Positions 17,622-24,907 of a stretch of 57,524 nt of DNA are shown piece after piece; position 1 is the first letter of the stretch; each line of letters opens with the position of its first letter. The position numbers were made by a program, and so were the translations under genes. The notes beneath the pieces were generated by a model that saw only the letters and a program-made list of their open reading frames with translations, ran no database searches and was not told the origin of the DNA. The stretch is taken from contig PBAX01000011.1 of assembly GCA_002716385.1 (NCBI GenBank), forward strand, positions 1-57,524, read 5' to 3'. The stretch comes from Phycisphaerae bacterium (GTDB taxonomy: Bacteria > Planctomycetota > Phycisphaerae > Phycisphaerales > SM1A02).

Positions 17622-18734
17622 ATGTTCAAGATCGCATCATCCGGATCATCAACTTCGCCACAGAGGAGTCGATCCCGAGGATCCAGCAACTGGATGCTGC
17701 TTGGCGCCGTCGCCGTGCTCGCGTTGGCTGCTGGCGTGTTCATCAGCTTGAAGTCGTCGCCCGATGCACCGTTGTCGCCAACGACTACTGTCGCTGAAGT
17801 CGCTCAAGTGACCGAAACCGAATCGAAATGTCCCGTCACGGGCGCGATTCGAAGTCTGATCGGTGGTTCGCCGCATCATCATCCAGTCGCCGAAACGTCG
17901 GCTGATGTGGTCACCGCAGCGGCAACCAATGAGACGAATTCGGTTCGCATCGCGACCTTGCTGCCATTTGCTGCAGATCAGTTGATCGCCATGGGGGTGA
18001 CTCCGGTTTGCGTTCCAGGTCTCAGAGGTGTGACTCCAGAGGTCTGGAGCGGCATTCCGACCGTGCAGCTGGATCACAGTGCGGGACCGAATCTCGAACA
18101 GTTGATCGCCGTGGAACCGGACTACATCGTGACCGGCAGCACCTATGCCCAGTTCATGCCGCATATCGCTTCCGTCACGAAAGCGGAGATCGTGATGATG
18201 GATGTCGAATCCATCGACAGCGTCTTCGAACATATCAACACGCTGGGTGAAATCTGTTCCAGACCGCAGGAAAGCCAGCAGGTCATCCTCGACATCAAGT
18301 CGAGACTCATGCCACCGGTCAGCAGCGGTCAAGGCGAGCCGATCAAGGTGCTGGCCATCTTCGGTACGCCACATTCCTTCTACGCATTCATGCCGGACAC
18401 CTATCTAGGTGATCTGGTCGCCCATTCGGGTGGTCAGATCGGACCCGAGGGCCTCGTTTCCCACAAGGTCTACAAGGGACTGGCGCCACTGAGCATGGAG
18501 ACGGTCGTGGAATACAACCCTGATCTTCTTCTGGTCCTGTTCCATGGTCCCGAAGACACGTCGCGGGCCATGTTCGAGGGTGATCCTCTCTGGAGTTCGT
18601 TGACGGCGGTCAACGAGAATCGCATGTTCTTCCTGGCCGATGATATCTATGCCATGCGACCTGGTTCCCAGATGGATCTGGCCATGACCCAGGTGAACGG
18701 TTACATCAAGGATGTCGAACAGCGATTGCAATGA
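17622..18734 (+). CDS. Membrane-tethered substrate-binding protein of a haem/siderophore ABC importer
   Basis: Protein of 370 aa. An N-terminal membrane helix (about 24-42) follows a Ser/Arg-rich start. A linker contains a Cys-Pro motif (C70-P71 in KCPVTGAIRSL) and a His triplet (85-87), and then comes a Peripla_BP_2/FecB-type binding domain (RIATLLPFAADQLIAMGV ... VEPDYIVTGSTYAQFMPHIA ... VVEYNPDLLLVLFHG). The family binds ferric siderophores, haem or cobalamin in the periplasm. The Cys-Pro and His cluster, together with the haem oxygenase gene downstream, makes haem the best guess. Its stop overlaps the start of the permease gene (ATGA). The operator at 17541 lies upstream. Confidence 0.88.
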   Translation: MFKIASSGSSTSPQRSRSRGSSNWMLLGAVAVLALAAGVFISLKSSPDAPLSPTTTVAEVAQVTETESKCPVTGAIRSLIGGSPHHHPVAETSADVVTAAATNETNSVRIATLLPFAADQLIAMGVTPVCVPGLRGVTPEVWSGIPTVQLDHSAGPNLEQLIAVEPDYIVTGSTYAQFMPHIASVTKAEIVMMDVESIDSVFEHINTLGEICSRPQESQQVILDIKSRLMPPVSSGQGEPIKVLAIFGTPHSFYAFMPDTYLGDLVAHSGGQIGPEGLVSHKVYKGLAPLSMETVVEYNPDLLLVLFHGPEDTSRAMFEGDPLWSSLTAVNENRMFFLADDIYAMRPGSQMDLAMTQVNGYIKDVEQRLQ

Positions 18735-19771
18735 GCACTTCGCTATCCGTCACGACACGCCTGTCCATTCAGGGCGGAAGACGAAAATGGGCCCGGGTGA
18801 TCCTCGGTTCATCGATCGTCTCGGTTCTGGTGGTGATCGGCGTGATCGCCTCGCTGGCGATGGGGGCGGTGGACATACCGATCCGTGAAGTTCTGGATGT
18901 GATCACGGGATCGGGAACCAAGGTCAATCGCCAGATCATCATCGAGGCAAGGCTTCCTCGCGCGATCGCGGCCGTGATGGTCGGTTGCAATCTGGCGGTA
19001 TCGGGAACACTGCTGCAGGCGGTCACCCGTAACCCGTTGGCTGATCCGGGGCTCATCGGTGTGACGGCCGGGGCCGCATTGGCGGCGACGATCGTTCTGG
19101 CGGTTCTTCCCGGATATGCCCTGTTGCTCCCCGTCTTCGCCTTCGTCGGCGCCATGATCGCGGCCGTTGTGGTCTACACGGTTTCATGGAGACCGGGTGC
19201 AGGCTCGTCTCCCATGAGAATGATTCTGGCCGGCGTGGCCGTCAACGCCATTCTCGGCGCGGTCATCGGATTGCTCATGGTGGCCTTCGCCGATCGGATT
19301 CCAGCCATGATGTTCTGGACATCCGGCTCGTTCAATGGTCGAGGTTGGGGACATGTGGAGATGATCTGGCCGTACACGGTCGGCGGTCTGCTCATGGCAC
19401 TTTGGCTTCGATCCCGACTCGCCGTCATGGAACTTGGTGACGACTCCGCGGTCACGATGGGGGTGCCCGTCGAAATGACGCGATTGCTGGCCTTTGCCGC
19501 CGCCGCCTTGCTGGCCGGTTCGGCCGCCAGTGTGGCCGGACTCGTCGGCTTCATCGGTCTGGTCGTTCCTCATCTGATTCGTCTGCTTCTGGGAGGCAAC
19601 TACGGTCTCATACCGGTCGCCGCCATTGCCGGCGGGGCATTGCTGCTCTGGTCGGATCTGGTGGCGCGCCTCGCGCTGGCGCCGGCGGAGATGCCTGTGG
19701 GCGTGGTGACCGGCCTCATCGGCGGTCCGTATTTCATCTATCTGCTGTATCGGGCCAGGTGGTTGCGATGA
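18731..19771 (+). CDS. FecCD-type ABC importer permease
   Basis: Protein of 346 aa, the polytopic subunit of the importer. Family landmarks include ITGSGTKVNRQIIIEARLPRAIAAVMVG, the region LLQAVTRNPLADPGLIGVTAGAALAA, and GLVGFIGLVVPHLIRLLLG near the end, which faces the ATPase. It moves iron-siderophore, haem or cobalamin across the inner membrane. The start overlaps the stop of the binding-protein gene (ATGA), and its own stop overlaps the start of the ATPase (ATGA), so the three genes form one translationally coupled unit. Confidence 0.94.
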   Translation: MSTSLSVTTRLSIQGGRRKWARVILGSSIVSVLVVIGVIASLAMGAVDIPIREVLDVITGSGTKVNRQIIIEARLPRAIAAVMVGCNLAVSGTLLQAVTRNPLADPGLIGVTAGAALAATIVLAVLPGYALLLPVFAFVGAMIAAVVVYTVSWRPGAGSSPMRMILAGVAVNAILGAVIGLLMVAFADRIPAMMFWTSGSFNGRGWGHVEMIWPYTVGGLLMALWLRSRLAVMELGDDSAVTMGVPVEMTRLLAFAAAALLAGSAASVAGLVGFIGLVVPHLIRLLLGGNYGLIPVAAIAGGALLLWSDLVARLALAPAEMPVGVVTGLIGGPYFIYLLYRARWLR

Positions 19772-20577
19772 GTCTTTCGGTTGACGGTCTCCATGTTCAG
19801 TTGGCGAACAAGCAGGTGCTCAAGGGCATCGACTTCACCGTCGATCTTGGTGAGCGCATCGCCATCGTCGGTCCCAACGGTTGTGGCAAATCCACTCTGC
19901 TCAGGACCATCTCGGGAATACTCAAGCCGGATGCCGGTGACGTGAAGCTGGATGGCAAATCCCTGTCGTCCTACCCGCGTCGCATTCGAGCCCGGAAGCT
20001 CGGCTTCCTCGGTCAGTCCGATGTGGCCCCGATGATGACGACGGTGAGGGAGCATGTCGGCATCGGTCGTCATCCTCATCGTCGTCTGTTCAGGCAGAGT
20101 CTGGTCGAGGATGAGCAGGCCATACATGAGGCGATCCAGCTCTGTGAAGTGGAGCATCTCATCGATCGACCGGTCGAACGACTTTCGGGCGGAGAACGTC
20201 AGCGTGTGAGAATCGCCACGCTCTTCGCCCAATCGCCTTCCATGATGCTTCTGGACGAACCGTTCACCGGACTCGACATCGAGCATCAGTACGCTCTGCT
20301 GCATCTGCTCGCATTCATGCATGAGCAGGGTCGACTCATCATGGTCGTGCTGCACGATCTCTCGACCGCCATGAGATTCTTCGATCGAGTACTGGTGATT
20401 CAGGACGGGCGACTGGTCGCCGATGGGCCACCTCTTGAAGTCATGACGCCCGATATTCTCCATTCAGTGTTCAGGATCGAGGCTTCTATCGGGCATGATC
20501 CCGACTCGGGGCAGCCACTGGTCATATGCCACGGACAGATTCCCAAGGGGTCGGAATCGGCGTCTGAGGGGATTTGA
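19768..20577 (+). CDS. ABC importer ATPase (FecE/HmuV-type)
   Basis: ATPase of 269 aa that powers the FecCD permease. Walker A is GPNGCGKST, the Q-loop is in LGFLGQSD, the signature is LSGGERQRV, Walker B is MMLLDEP, and the switch His is in VVLHDLS. The ATG at 19768 (overlapping the permease TGA) is preferred over a GTG three codons upstream. Family members serve siderophore and haem importers. The haem oxygenase gene follows after 69 bases, but it has its own promoter and operator. Confidence 0.94.
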   Translation: MSLSVDGLHVQLANKQVLKGIDFTVDLGERIAIVGPNGCGKSTLLRTISGILKPDAGDVKLDGKSLSSYPRRIRARKLGFLGQSDVAPMMTTVREHVGIGRHPHRRLFRQSLVEDEQAIHEAIQLCEVEHLIDRPVERLSGGERQRVRIATLFAQSPSMMLLDEPFTGLDIEHQYALLHLLAFMHEQGRLIMVVLHDLSTAMRFFDRVLVIQDGRLVADGPPLEVMTPDILHSVFRIEASIGHDPDSGQPLVICHGQIPKGSESASEGI

Positions 20578-20602
20578 TTGCATTGAGATCGGATTTCAAT
20601 AT
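20574..20602 (+). promoter_or_regulatory. Promoter with embedded palindromic iron-type operator upstream of haem oxygenase
   Basis: A -35-like TTGATT (20574-20579) and a -10-like CAATAT (20597-20602) are 17 bases apart. The palindrome ATTGAGATCGGATTTCAAT (20582-20600; one mismatch between arms) fills the spacer, as expected for a repressor site. It belongs to the same family as the site at 17541. Confidence 0.65.
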
Positions 20603-20646
20603 CATGAGTTCTTCGAATCCAACTGCCTATTCAGGAGCAGAAGTAG

Positions 20647-21345
20647 ATGTCAGAGACAACGAACCACCATCACGGTCATCAAGGTCATCACGGTGCATAC
20701 AAGGTGACCGGTTTCCACAAGAAGCTCAAGGAAGGCACTCAGTCACTGCATGATCAGGCAGAGTCGGGGAATTTCCAGGTTCGCATGGTCAATGGGGAAT
20801 TGGCTCGTCTCGAGTTCGGGGCATTCCTCGGCCAGATGCGACATGTCCATGCCACGATCGATCCGGCCATGACAGCCGCGTCTGAAAAGGACGAGCGAGT
20901 CGGCAGAATCTTCCAGGATTCGCACCTGCGTCTGCATCGCATCGATCAGGATCTCAAGGATCTCGATTGCACCGATGTGGCCGAACCACTTCCAGCAACG
21001 GCCCATTTCGTCAACTTCGTCACCGATATCTCCGCGAAGAGCCCGGTCTCGATGATCGGTGTTCTCTACGTCAAGGAAGGTGCCACCAACGGCAACAAGT
21101 TCATCGCCAAGAAGCTTCGGGAGACGATGGGTCTCGACGAAGGCAGGGCCATGGGCTATCTCGATCCGCATGGCAAGGATCAGCGTCGTTGCTGGAACGC
21201 ATTCAAGGAACAGCTCAACGAGCTCGACCTGACGGAGCAGGAAGAGGACCAGTGCCTAGAAGTGGCTCAGGAAACCTTCAAGATGGTGATGAACATCTCG
21301 AAGCAGATCCCGGTCGCTCACGAGCCGGCAGCCGCTCAGGCCTGA
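20647..21345 (+). CDS. Biliverdin-forming haem oxygenase
   Basis: Protein of 232 aa that opens haem to biliverdin, CO and ferrous iron in the cytoplasm. It starts at ATG 20647 with AGGAG at 20633-20637. The proximal haem ligand is H35 in LKEGTQSLHDQAE. The distal helix has the flexible Gly pair (EGATNGNKFIA, G145 and G149). An unusual His-rich N-terminus (HHHGHQGHH, residues 7-15) could bind metal or haem. Position after the haem/siderophore importer and control by the same operator family support use of haem as an iron source. The gene converges on the acyltransferase at 21363 with only 17 bases between them and no terminator. Confidence 0.93.
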   Translation: MSETTNHHHGHQGHHGAYKVTGFHKKLKEGTQSLHDQAESGNFQVRMVNGELARLEFGAFLGQMRHVHATIDPAMTAASEKDERVGRIFQDSHLRLHRIDQDLKDLDCTDVAEPLPATAHFVNFVTDISAKSPVSMIGVLYVKEGATNGNKFIAKKLRETMGLDEGRAMGYLDPHGKDQRRCWNAFKEQLNELDLTEQEEDQCLEVAQETFKMVMNISKQIPVAHEPAAAQA

Positions 21346-21362
21346 GCAGTCGGCTCTCTATC

Positions 21363-22595
21363 TCACTTCGATGATGCCGCGACGCCATTGGAGCGTCTGG
21401 ATGGCACTATGCCCATGATCAGCTGCCAGGTCAGCAGCAACGGGATGGTCACTAGGATCATCATGATGAACATCTTCAAAGTGCCGTTGATCTGCCAGTT
21501 TCTGAAGAGAGCCGGTATGAACACGCTCAATGGAAGATGGGCCAGATAGATCCAGTAGGAAGCATCCACCAGATAACGGATGACCGGATGGTGTCTTCTC
21601 ATGATCCGTTCGGCGATGCCGATGGCCCCGAGAATGACCAGCCAGTTCGTGATCGCGACGGCCGCCTGCGTGATGTAGAAGAGCAGGTGGTTCTTCGAAG
21701 TCCAGCCGGACTCGGCCTGCTGCATGTAGTAGGCGATGGTCAGAACGACCGTGACAAGCAGAAGCAGGAAGCCCGGTAGGAAACGCAGCCAGCATCCTCG
21801 ATGAAGTTCCTCGATGACCCGGCGATTGTTCCACATGGCCCAGCCGACGATCATGTAGAGCCCGTAGTAGATGAGGATCCTCGGTCTGGGAATGAAGTCC
21901 GAGGGGGTATCCACTCCCGGGCCTTCCATCATGCACAGCAGGCCGAAGGTTGCGGCGATCAGGATTGGAAGTCGAAGGGGACTTCTCGTGCAGACTTCGG
22001 CGCAGCGTTCCCATGCACGTCCGAGCGGCGGAATCAGTCTGAGCATGAGGCCTGCCGCCAGCAGGCACACGTACAGGATCAGCAGGTAGTAGAGGAACCA
22101 GAGATGGATTGGATGTGGATCCGACCAGGGGCCTTCGGACACCATTCCGCCGATCGCCATTCCCAGCGAGGTGCTGATGTCGAGTCCTTCCGCGTGAATG
22201 AAGGCGAATCCGAATGCGGCCTTTACGAGTGGATAGAGGATGAACCAGCCGACGACGAGTGGGACCGCGATTCTGAAGAAGCGATTTCCGACGAAGCCCG
22301 CCGAGCCGCGTTTTCCATGCATCATGGCGGCGAAGAAGCCCGCCATGACGAAGAAGAGCGGCATCCTGAACACGTGGATCATGATGCTCAGAAAGCCGGC
22401 CAATGCACTGCGTTCAACATCTCGAACAGGCCATATCTCATCGGGATTGGATTCCTGGAAGTACAGCGCCACATGCAGGACCACTCCAAGCATCATGGCC
22501 ATCGCACGCAGGGCGTCGAGGCCGTGATAGCGTTGGTTGTCGGTGACAAGTTGTGGTGTGGTGGGGGAAGTCATCGGGAAGAGTCCGAATTCCAT
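21363..22595 (-). CDS. Acyltransferase-3 family membrane protein
   Basis: Protein of 410 aa with about ten membrane helices. The family start RYHGLDALRAMAMMLGVVLHV contains the conserved R and H of the acyltransferase-3 fold, and an R-x-x-R-x-x-x-P loop follows (RFFRIAVPLVVGWF). Members transfer acyl or succinyl groups to sugars, glucans or lipids at the membrane; the substrate is unknown here. Its ATG overlaps the stop codon of the upstream HExxH gene (TGATG), so the two are translationally coupled. A second possible start lies at 22574. Confidence 0.9.
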   Translation of the reverse strand: MEFGLFPMTSPTTPQLVTDNQRYHGLDALRAMAMMLGVVLHVALYFQESNPDEIWPVRDVERSALAGFLSIMIHVFRMPLFFVMAGFFAAMMHGKRGSAGFVGNRFFRIAVPLVVGWFILYPLVKAAFGFAFIHAEGLDISTSLGMAIGGMVSEGPWSDPHPIHLWFLYYLLILYVCLLAAGLMLRLIPPLGRAWERCAEVCTRSPLRLPILIAATFGLLCMMEGPGVDTPSDFIPRPRILIYYGLYMIVGWAMWNNRRVIEELHRGCWLRFLPGFLLLLVTVVLTIAYYMQQAESGWTSKNHLLFYITQAAVAITNWLVILGAIGIAERIMRRHHPVIRYLVDASYWIYLAHLPLSVFIPALFRNWQINGTLKMFIMMILVTIPLLLTWQLIMGIVPSRRSNGVAASSK

Positions 22596-23590
22596 CAGGG
22601 CTGGAGTGTTTCCAGCATAGCCGACTGCGATTCCCTGGGCTGATCCATGAAGGACTCGAAGGCCTCGTAGAACGCCTCCTTGTTCTCCATGCCCACATAT
22701 CGAGAGAGTGCCTCTTCCCAGCCCAGTTCATTGACCATCGGATAGAACTCGTCCCGAAGCGTGGCGACGCTTCGGCCGGGGTGGTTGTAGACCATGAACG
22801 CGACGGCCCAGCCGCCGGTGTCGTAGGCCAGTTCAAGGTAGTACTCGGCGACTTCCTCGGATGCCAGGCCGATGTTCTCCATGTCCGCGATCGTGAAGCC
22901 GGTGTGCCGCATTCGTTGGGCACGCTCCATGATCATCTCGAGGTTGTATCCACGTGGTCGAAGGCCCTCCAGATAGGGGAGCCAGCCCTCCGTGAACACG
23001 GCGCCGCCTTCCATCATCCAGGTTGGTGTAAGGTCGAAGCCCTTCTGGTAGACATGCGTGTATTCGTGCATGCCTCGAAGGATGGGATCGGGCAATGGCT
23101 CGTCCTCGTGGTACCAGCCGTGCGTGTTGATGAACACGAGCTCGGCCACCGGTTGATCCGCCTGGACCCACGACAGGTAGGCCTCCGATTCACCCCTTCG
23201 TGCCACATCGATGAATCTGGCCATCACCTGCTTCCGGCACTCTTCAGGGGAATGGTCCTCGAGGGGGATGCGCCAACGGCAGTATTCATCGACGAATGCA
23301 TCGACTGCTTCGGGTGTTATCTCCTGATCATCCTCACTTCCGAGTATCCAGACGTGTGCCGGCCCGTAGCTTCCCCAGTAGTCGCGGGCCATTTCGACTC
23401 CTCGCTCGATCTGCTTCCTCCATTTGGGGTCATATCCCTCAAGCAGGTGATAGGTGGGGGCTTCCTCCATGGGAATGAAGGCGCGTCGGCTCATTGATTC
23501 CATATGTTCCGAGCTGCTCATGTAGAGCAACGCGATGAAGACCAGCCCGAAGGCCTTGTACAGAAGTTCCAGGATGAGGACGATTCCCAT
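22595..23590 (-). CDS. Membrane-anchored HExxH (gluzincin-like) putative metallopeptidase
   Basis: Protein of 331 aa with an N-terminal membrane helix (about 1-25) and an extracytoplasmic domain. The motif HEYTH (H175, E176, H179) and a downstream acidic residue in WMMEGG (E194) fit a zinc site of the gluzincin type, as in basic-secretory or collagenase-like peptidases. It is not clear that it is an active protease. No family name is certain. It is coupled to the acyltransferase (TGATG) and starts nine bases after the beta-helix gene, giving a three-gene unit on this strand. Confidence 0.78.
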   Translation of the reverse strand: MGIVLILELLYKAFGLVFIALLYMSSSEHMESMSRRAFIPMEEAPTYHLLEGYDPKWRKQIERGVEMARDYWGSYGPAHVWILGSEDDQEITPEAVDAFVDEYCRWRIPLEDHSPEECRKQVMARFIDVARRGESEAYLSWVQADQPVAELVFINTHGWYHEDEPLPDPILRGMHEYTHVYQKGFDLTPTWMMEGGAVFTEGWLPYLEGLRPRGYNLEMIMERAQRMRHTGFTIADMENIGLASEEVAEYYLELAYDTGGWAVAFMVYNHPGRSVATLRDEFYPMVNELGWEEALSRYVGMENKEAFYEAFESFMDQPRESQSAMLETLQP

Positions 23591-23599
23591 GCAGGAACC

Positions 23600-24757
23600 C
23601 TATTGGCAATCGCCCCAGGCTTCAATGAGCATGAGCAGATCGTTGACGTCCGTATCGCCATCCGCATCACAATCGCCCTGGTCATTGTTCCCATAGGCGG
23701 CAAGCTGGGTCAGCAGGTCATTCACGTCGACCATGCCGGAACCGTCGAGATCGCCGGTGCATTCCGGGCAGGCGTCCAGAACGTCGTTGTCGCCACCATC
23801 GGTCCAGTTGCCGCTGATCTGATCCGCAGTTCCTGAATTCGAGCAGATGGTGTTTGCCATGAGTGTCGGATTCATGTCGATTTCACTCGCGATGCCGCTT
23901 CCCGAACTGGTGGCCATATTGGCTCGAATCGTGCAGTCCTCGATCATGGGGAGTCCAAAGAAGCCGTTGTAGAGGCCGCCACCTGATTCGCCGGCGATGT
24001 TCTCCTCGATCAGGCAATTCCTGAGCGTGAAGCTTCCATTCCAGTGGGGGCAGCAGTCCGAGCCATCGTTGTAGAGCGCGCCGCCATTCTGCAAGGCCAG
24101 ATTGTTCCTGAAGACGCAATCGCTGATCAGCGGCTGGCTTCGCATGTTGGTCATCGCGCCGCCAAGCTGGGCCATGTTGCCGATGAATTCGCAATCGATG
24201 AAGACGGGGTGATCGGGTTGTCCAGTTTCCCACGTGGCATAGCCGCCGCCCCAGCGGGCCTGATTGTCGATGAAGCGGCAGTCGTGAAACTGGGGGGCGC
24301 CATTGAGGTTGTAGACGCCACCTCCGAATCTGATGCCGGTACTGGTCCCATTCTCCACGAAATGGCAATTGGTGAAGATCGGTCTGGCGTGGAAGAGCAC
24401 GACGGCGGCATACTCGTCGGTACCACCTCTGGTGAAGAGCAGATCCTCGATACGAGTGTCGTTGCCGTCTTCGAAACTGAAGTTCATCAGGATGCCCTGA
24501 TGCTGTCCATCGATGATGGTCGTGGGAACGCCATCGATGTCGAGGTGCCCTCGGATCGTGATCCCCTTGCCGTCAGTCGTGATACCGATCTCGTTGTAGG
24601 TTCCGGAAGCGATCTCGATGACATCGCCGTCATCGGACGCATCGATGGCCTGCTGGATGGTGGGGTGATCATCTGGAACCTGAATGACCTCCGCCTTGAG
24701 TTCAAGGACGGGCATCATGACCATGGCGATGAATAGGCAGAGGAAACGCATCCGCAT
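23600..24757 (-). CDS. Secreted right-handed beta-helix protein with dockerin-like tail
   Basis: Protein of 385 aa with a signal peptide (LCLFIAMVMMPVLELKA). It begins with IQVPDDHPTIQQAIDASDDGD, the typical entry into pectin-lyase-like beta-helices, and then has repeated short turns such as FTNCHFVENG, FHDCRFIDNQA and ISDCVFRNNLA. Such proteins bind or cleave polysaccharides or act as surface scaffolds; no catalytic site is visible. The end has two dockerin-like repeats (GDLDGSGMVDVNDLLTQLAA and CDADGDTDVNDLLMLIEAWG) between Cys residues. Confidence 0.88.
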   Translation of the reverse strand: MRMRFLCLFIAMVMMPVLELKAEVIQVPDDHPTIQQAIDASDDGDVIEIASGTYNEIGITTDGKGITIRGHLDIDGVPTTIIDGQHQGILMNFSFEDGNDTRIEDLLFTRGGTDEYAAVVLFHARPIFTNCHFVENGTSTGIRFGGGVYNLNGAPQFHDCRFIDNQARWGGGYATWETGQPDHPVFIDCEFIGNMAQLGGAMTNMRSQPLISDCVFRNNLALQNGGALYNDGSDCCPHWNGSFTLRNCLIEENIAGESGGGLYNGFFGLPMIEDCTIRANMATSSGSGIASEIDMNPTLMANTICSNSGTADQISGNWTDGGDNDVLDACPECTGDLDGSGMVDVNDLLTQLAAYGNNDQGDCDADGDTDVNDLLMLIEAWGDCQ

Positions 24758-24907
24758 GTGGCTCCTTGCAGTGCTCGGAAAGAGGCGGCATCACTCAGTA
24801 TCGTTCCTGACACTTGAGAGTCAAGAGAAGCAGGCGTTTCTGAATCCAGAATGCCGTTTACCGGACAGGCATGTGAGATCCTCTGGGGCATACGTTAGGC
24901 TGGTGGC

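Noticed and set aside
21801..22643. Plus-strand frame of 280 aa opposite the acyltransferase
   Set aside because: It is rich in His, Glu and Gly with no fold, as expected for antisense of a GC-rich membrane-protein gene.
24808..24820. Short palindrome TTGAGAGTCAA between the beta-helix and kinase genes
   Set aside because: It is only 11 bases, lacks the flanking arms of the iron-type sites, and no iron gene is adjacent.
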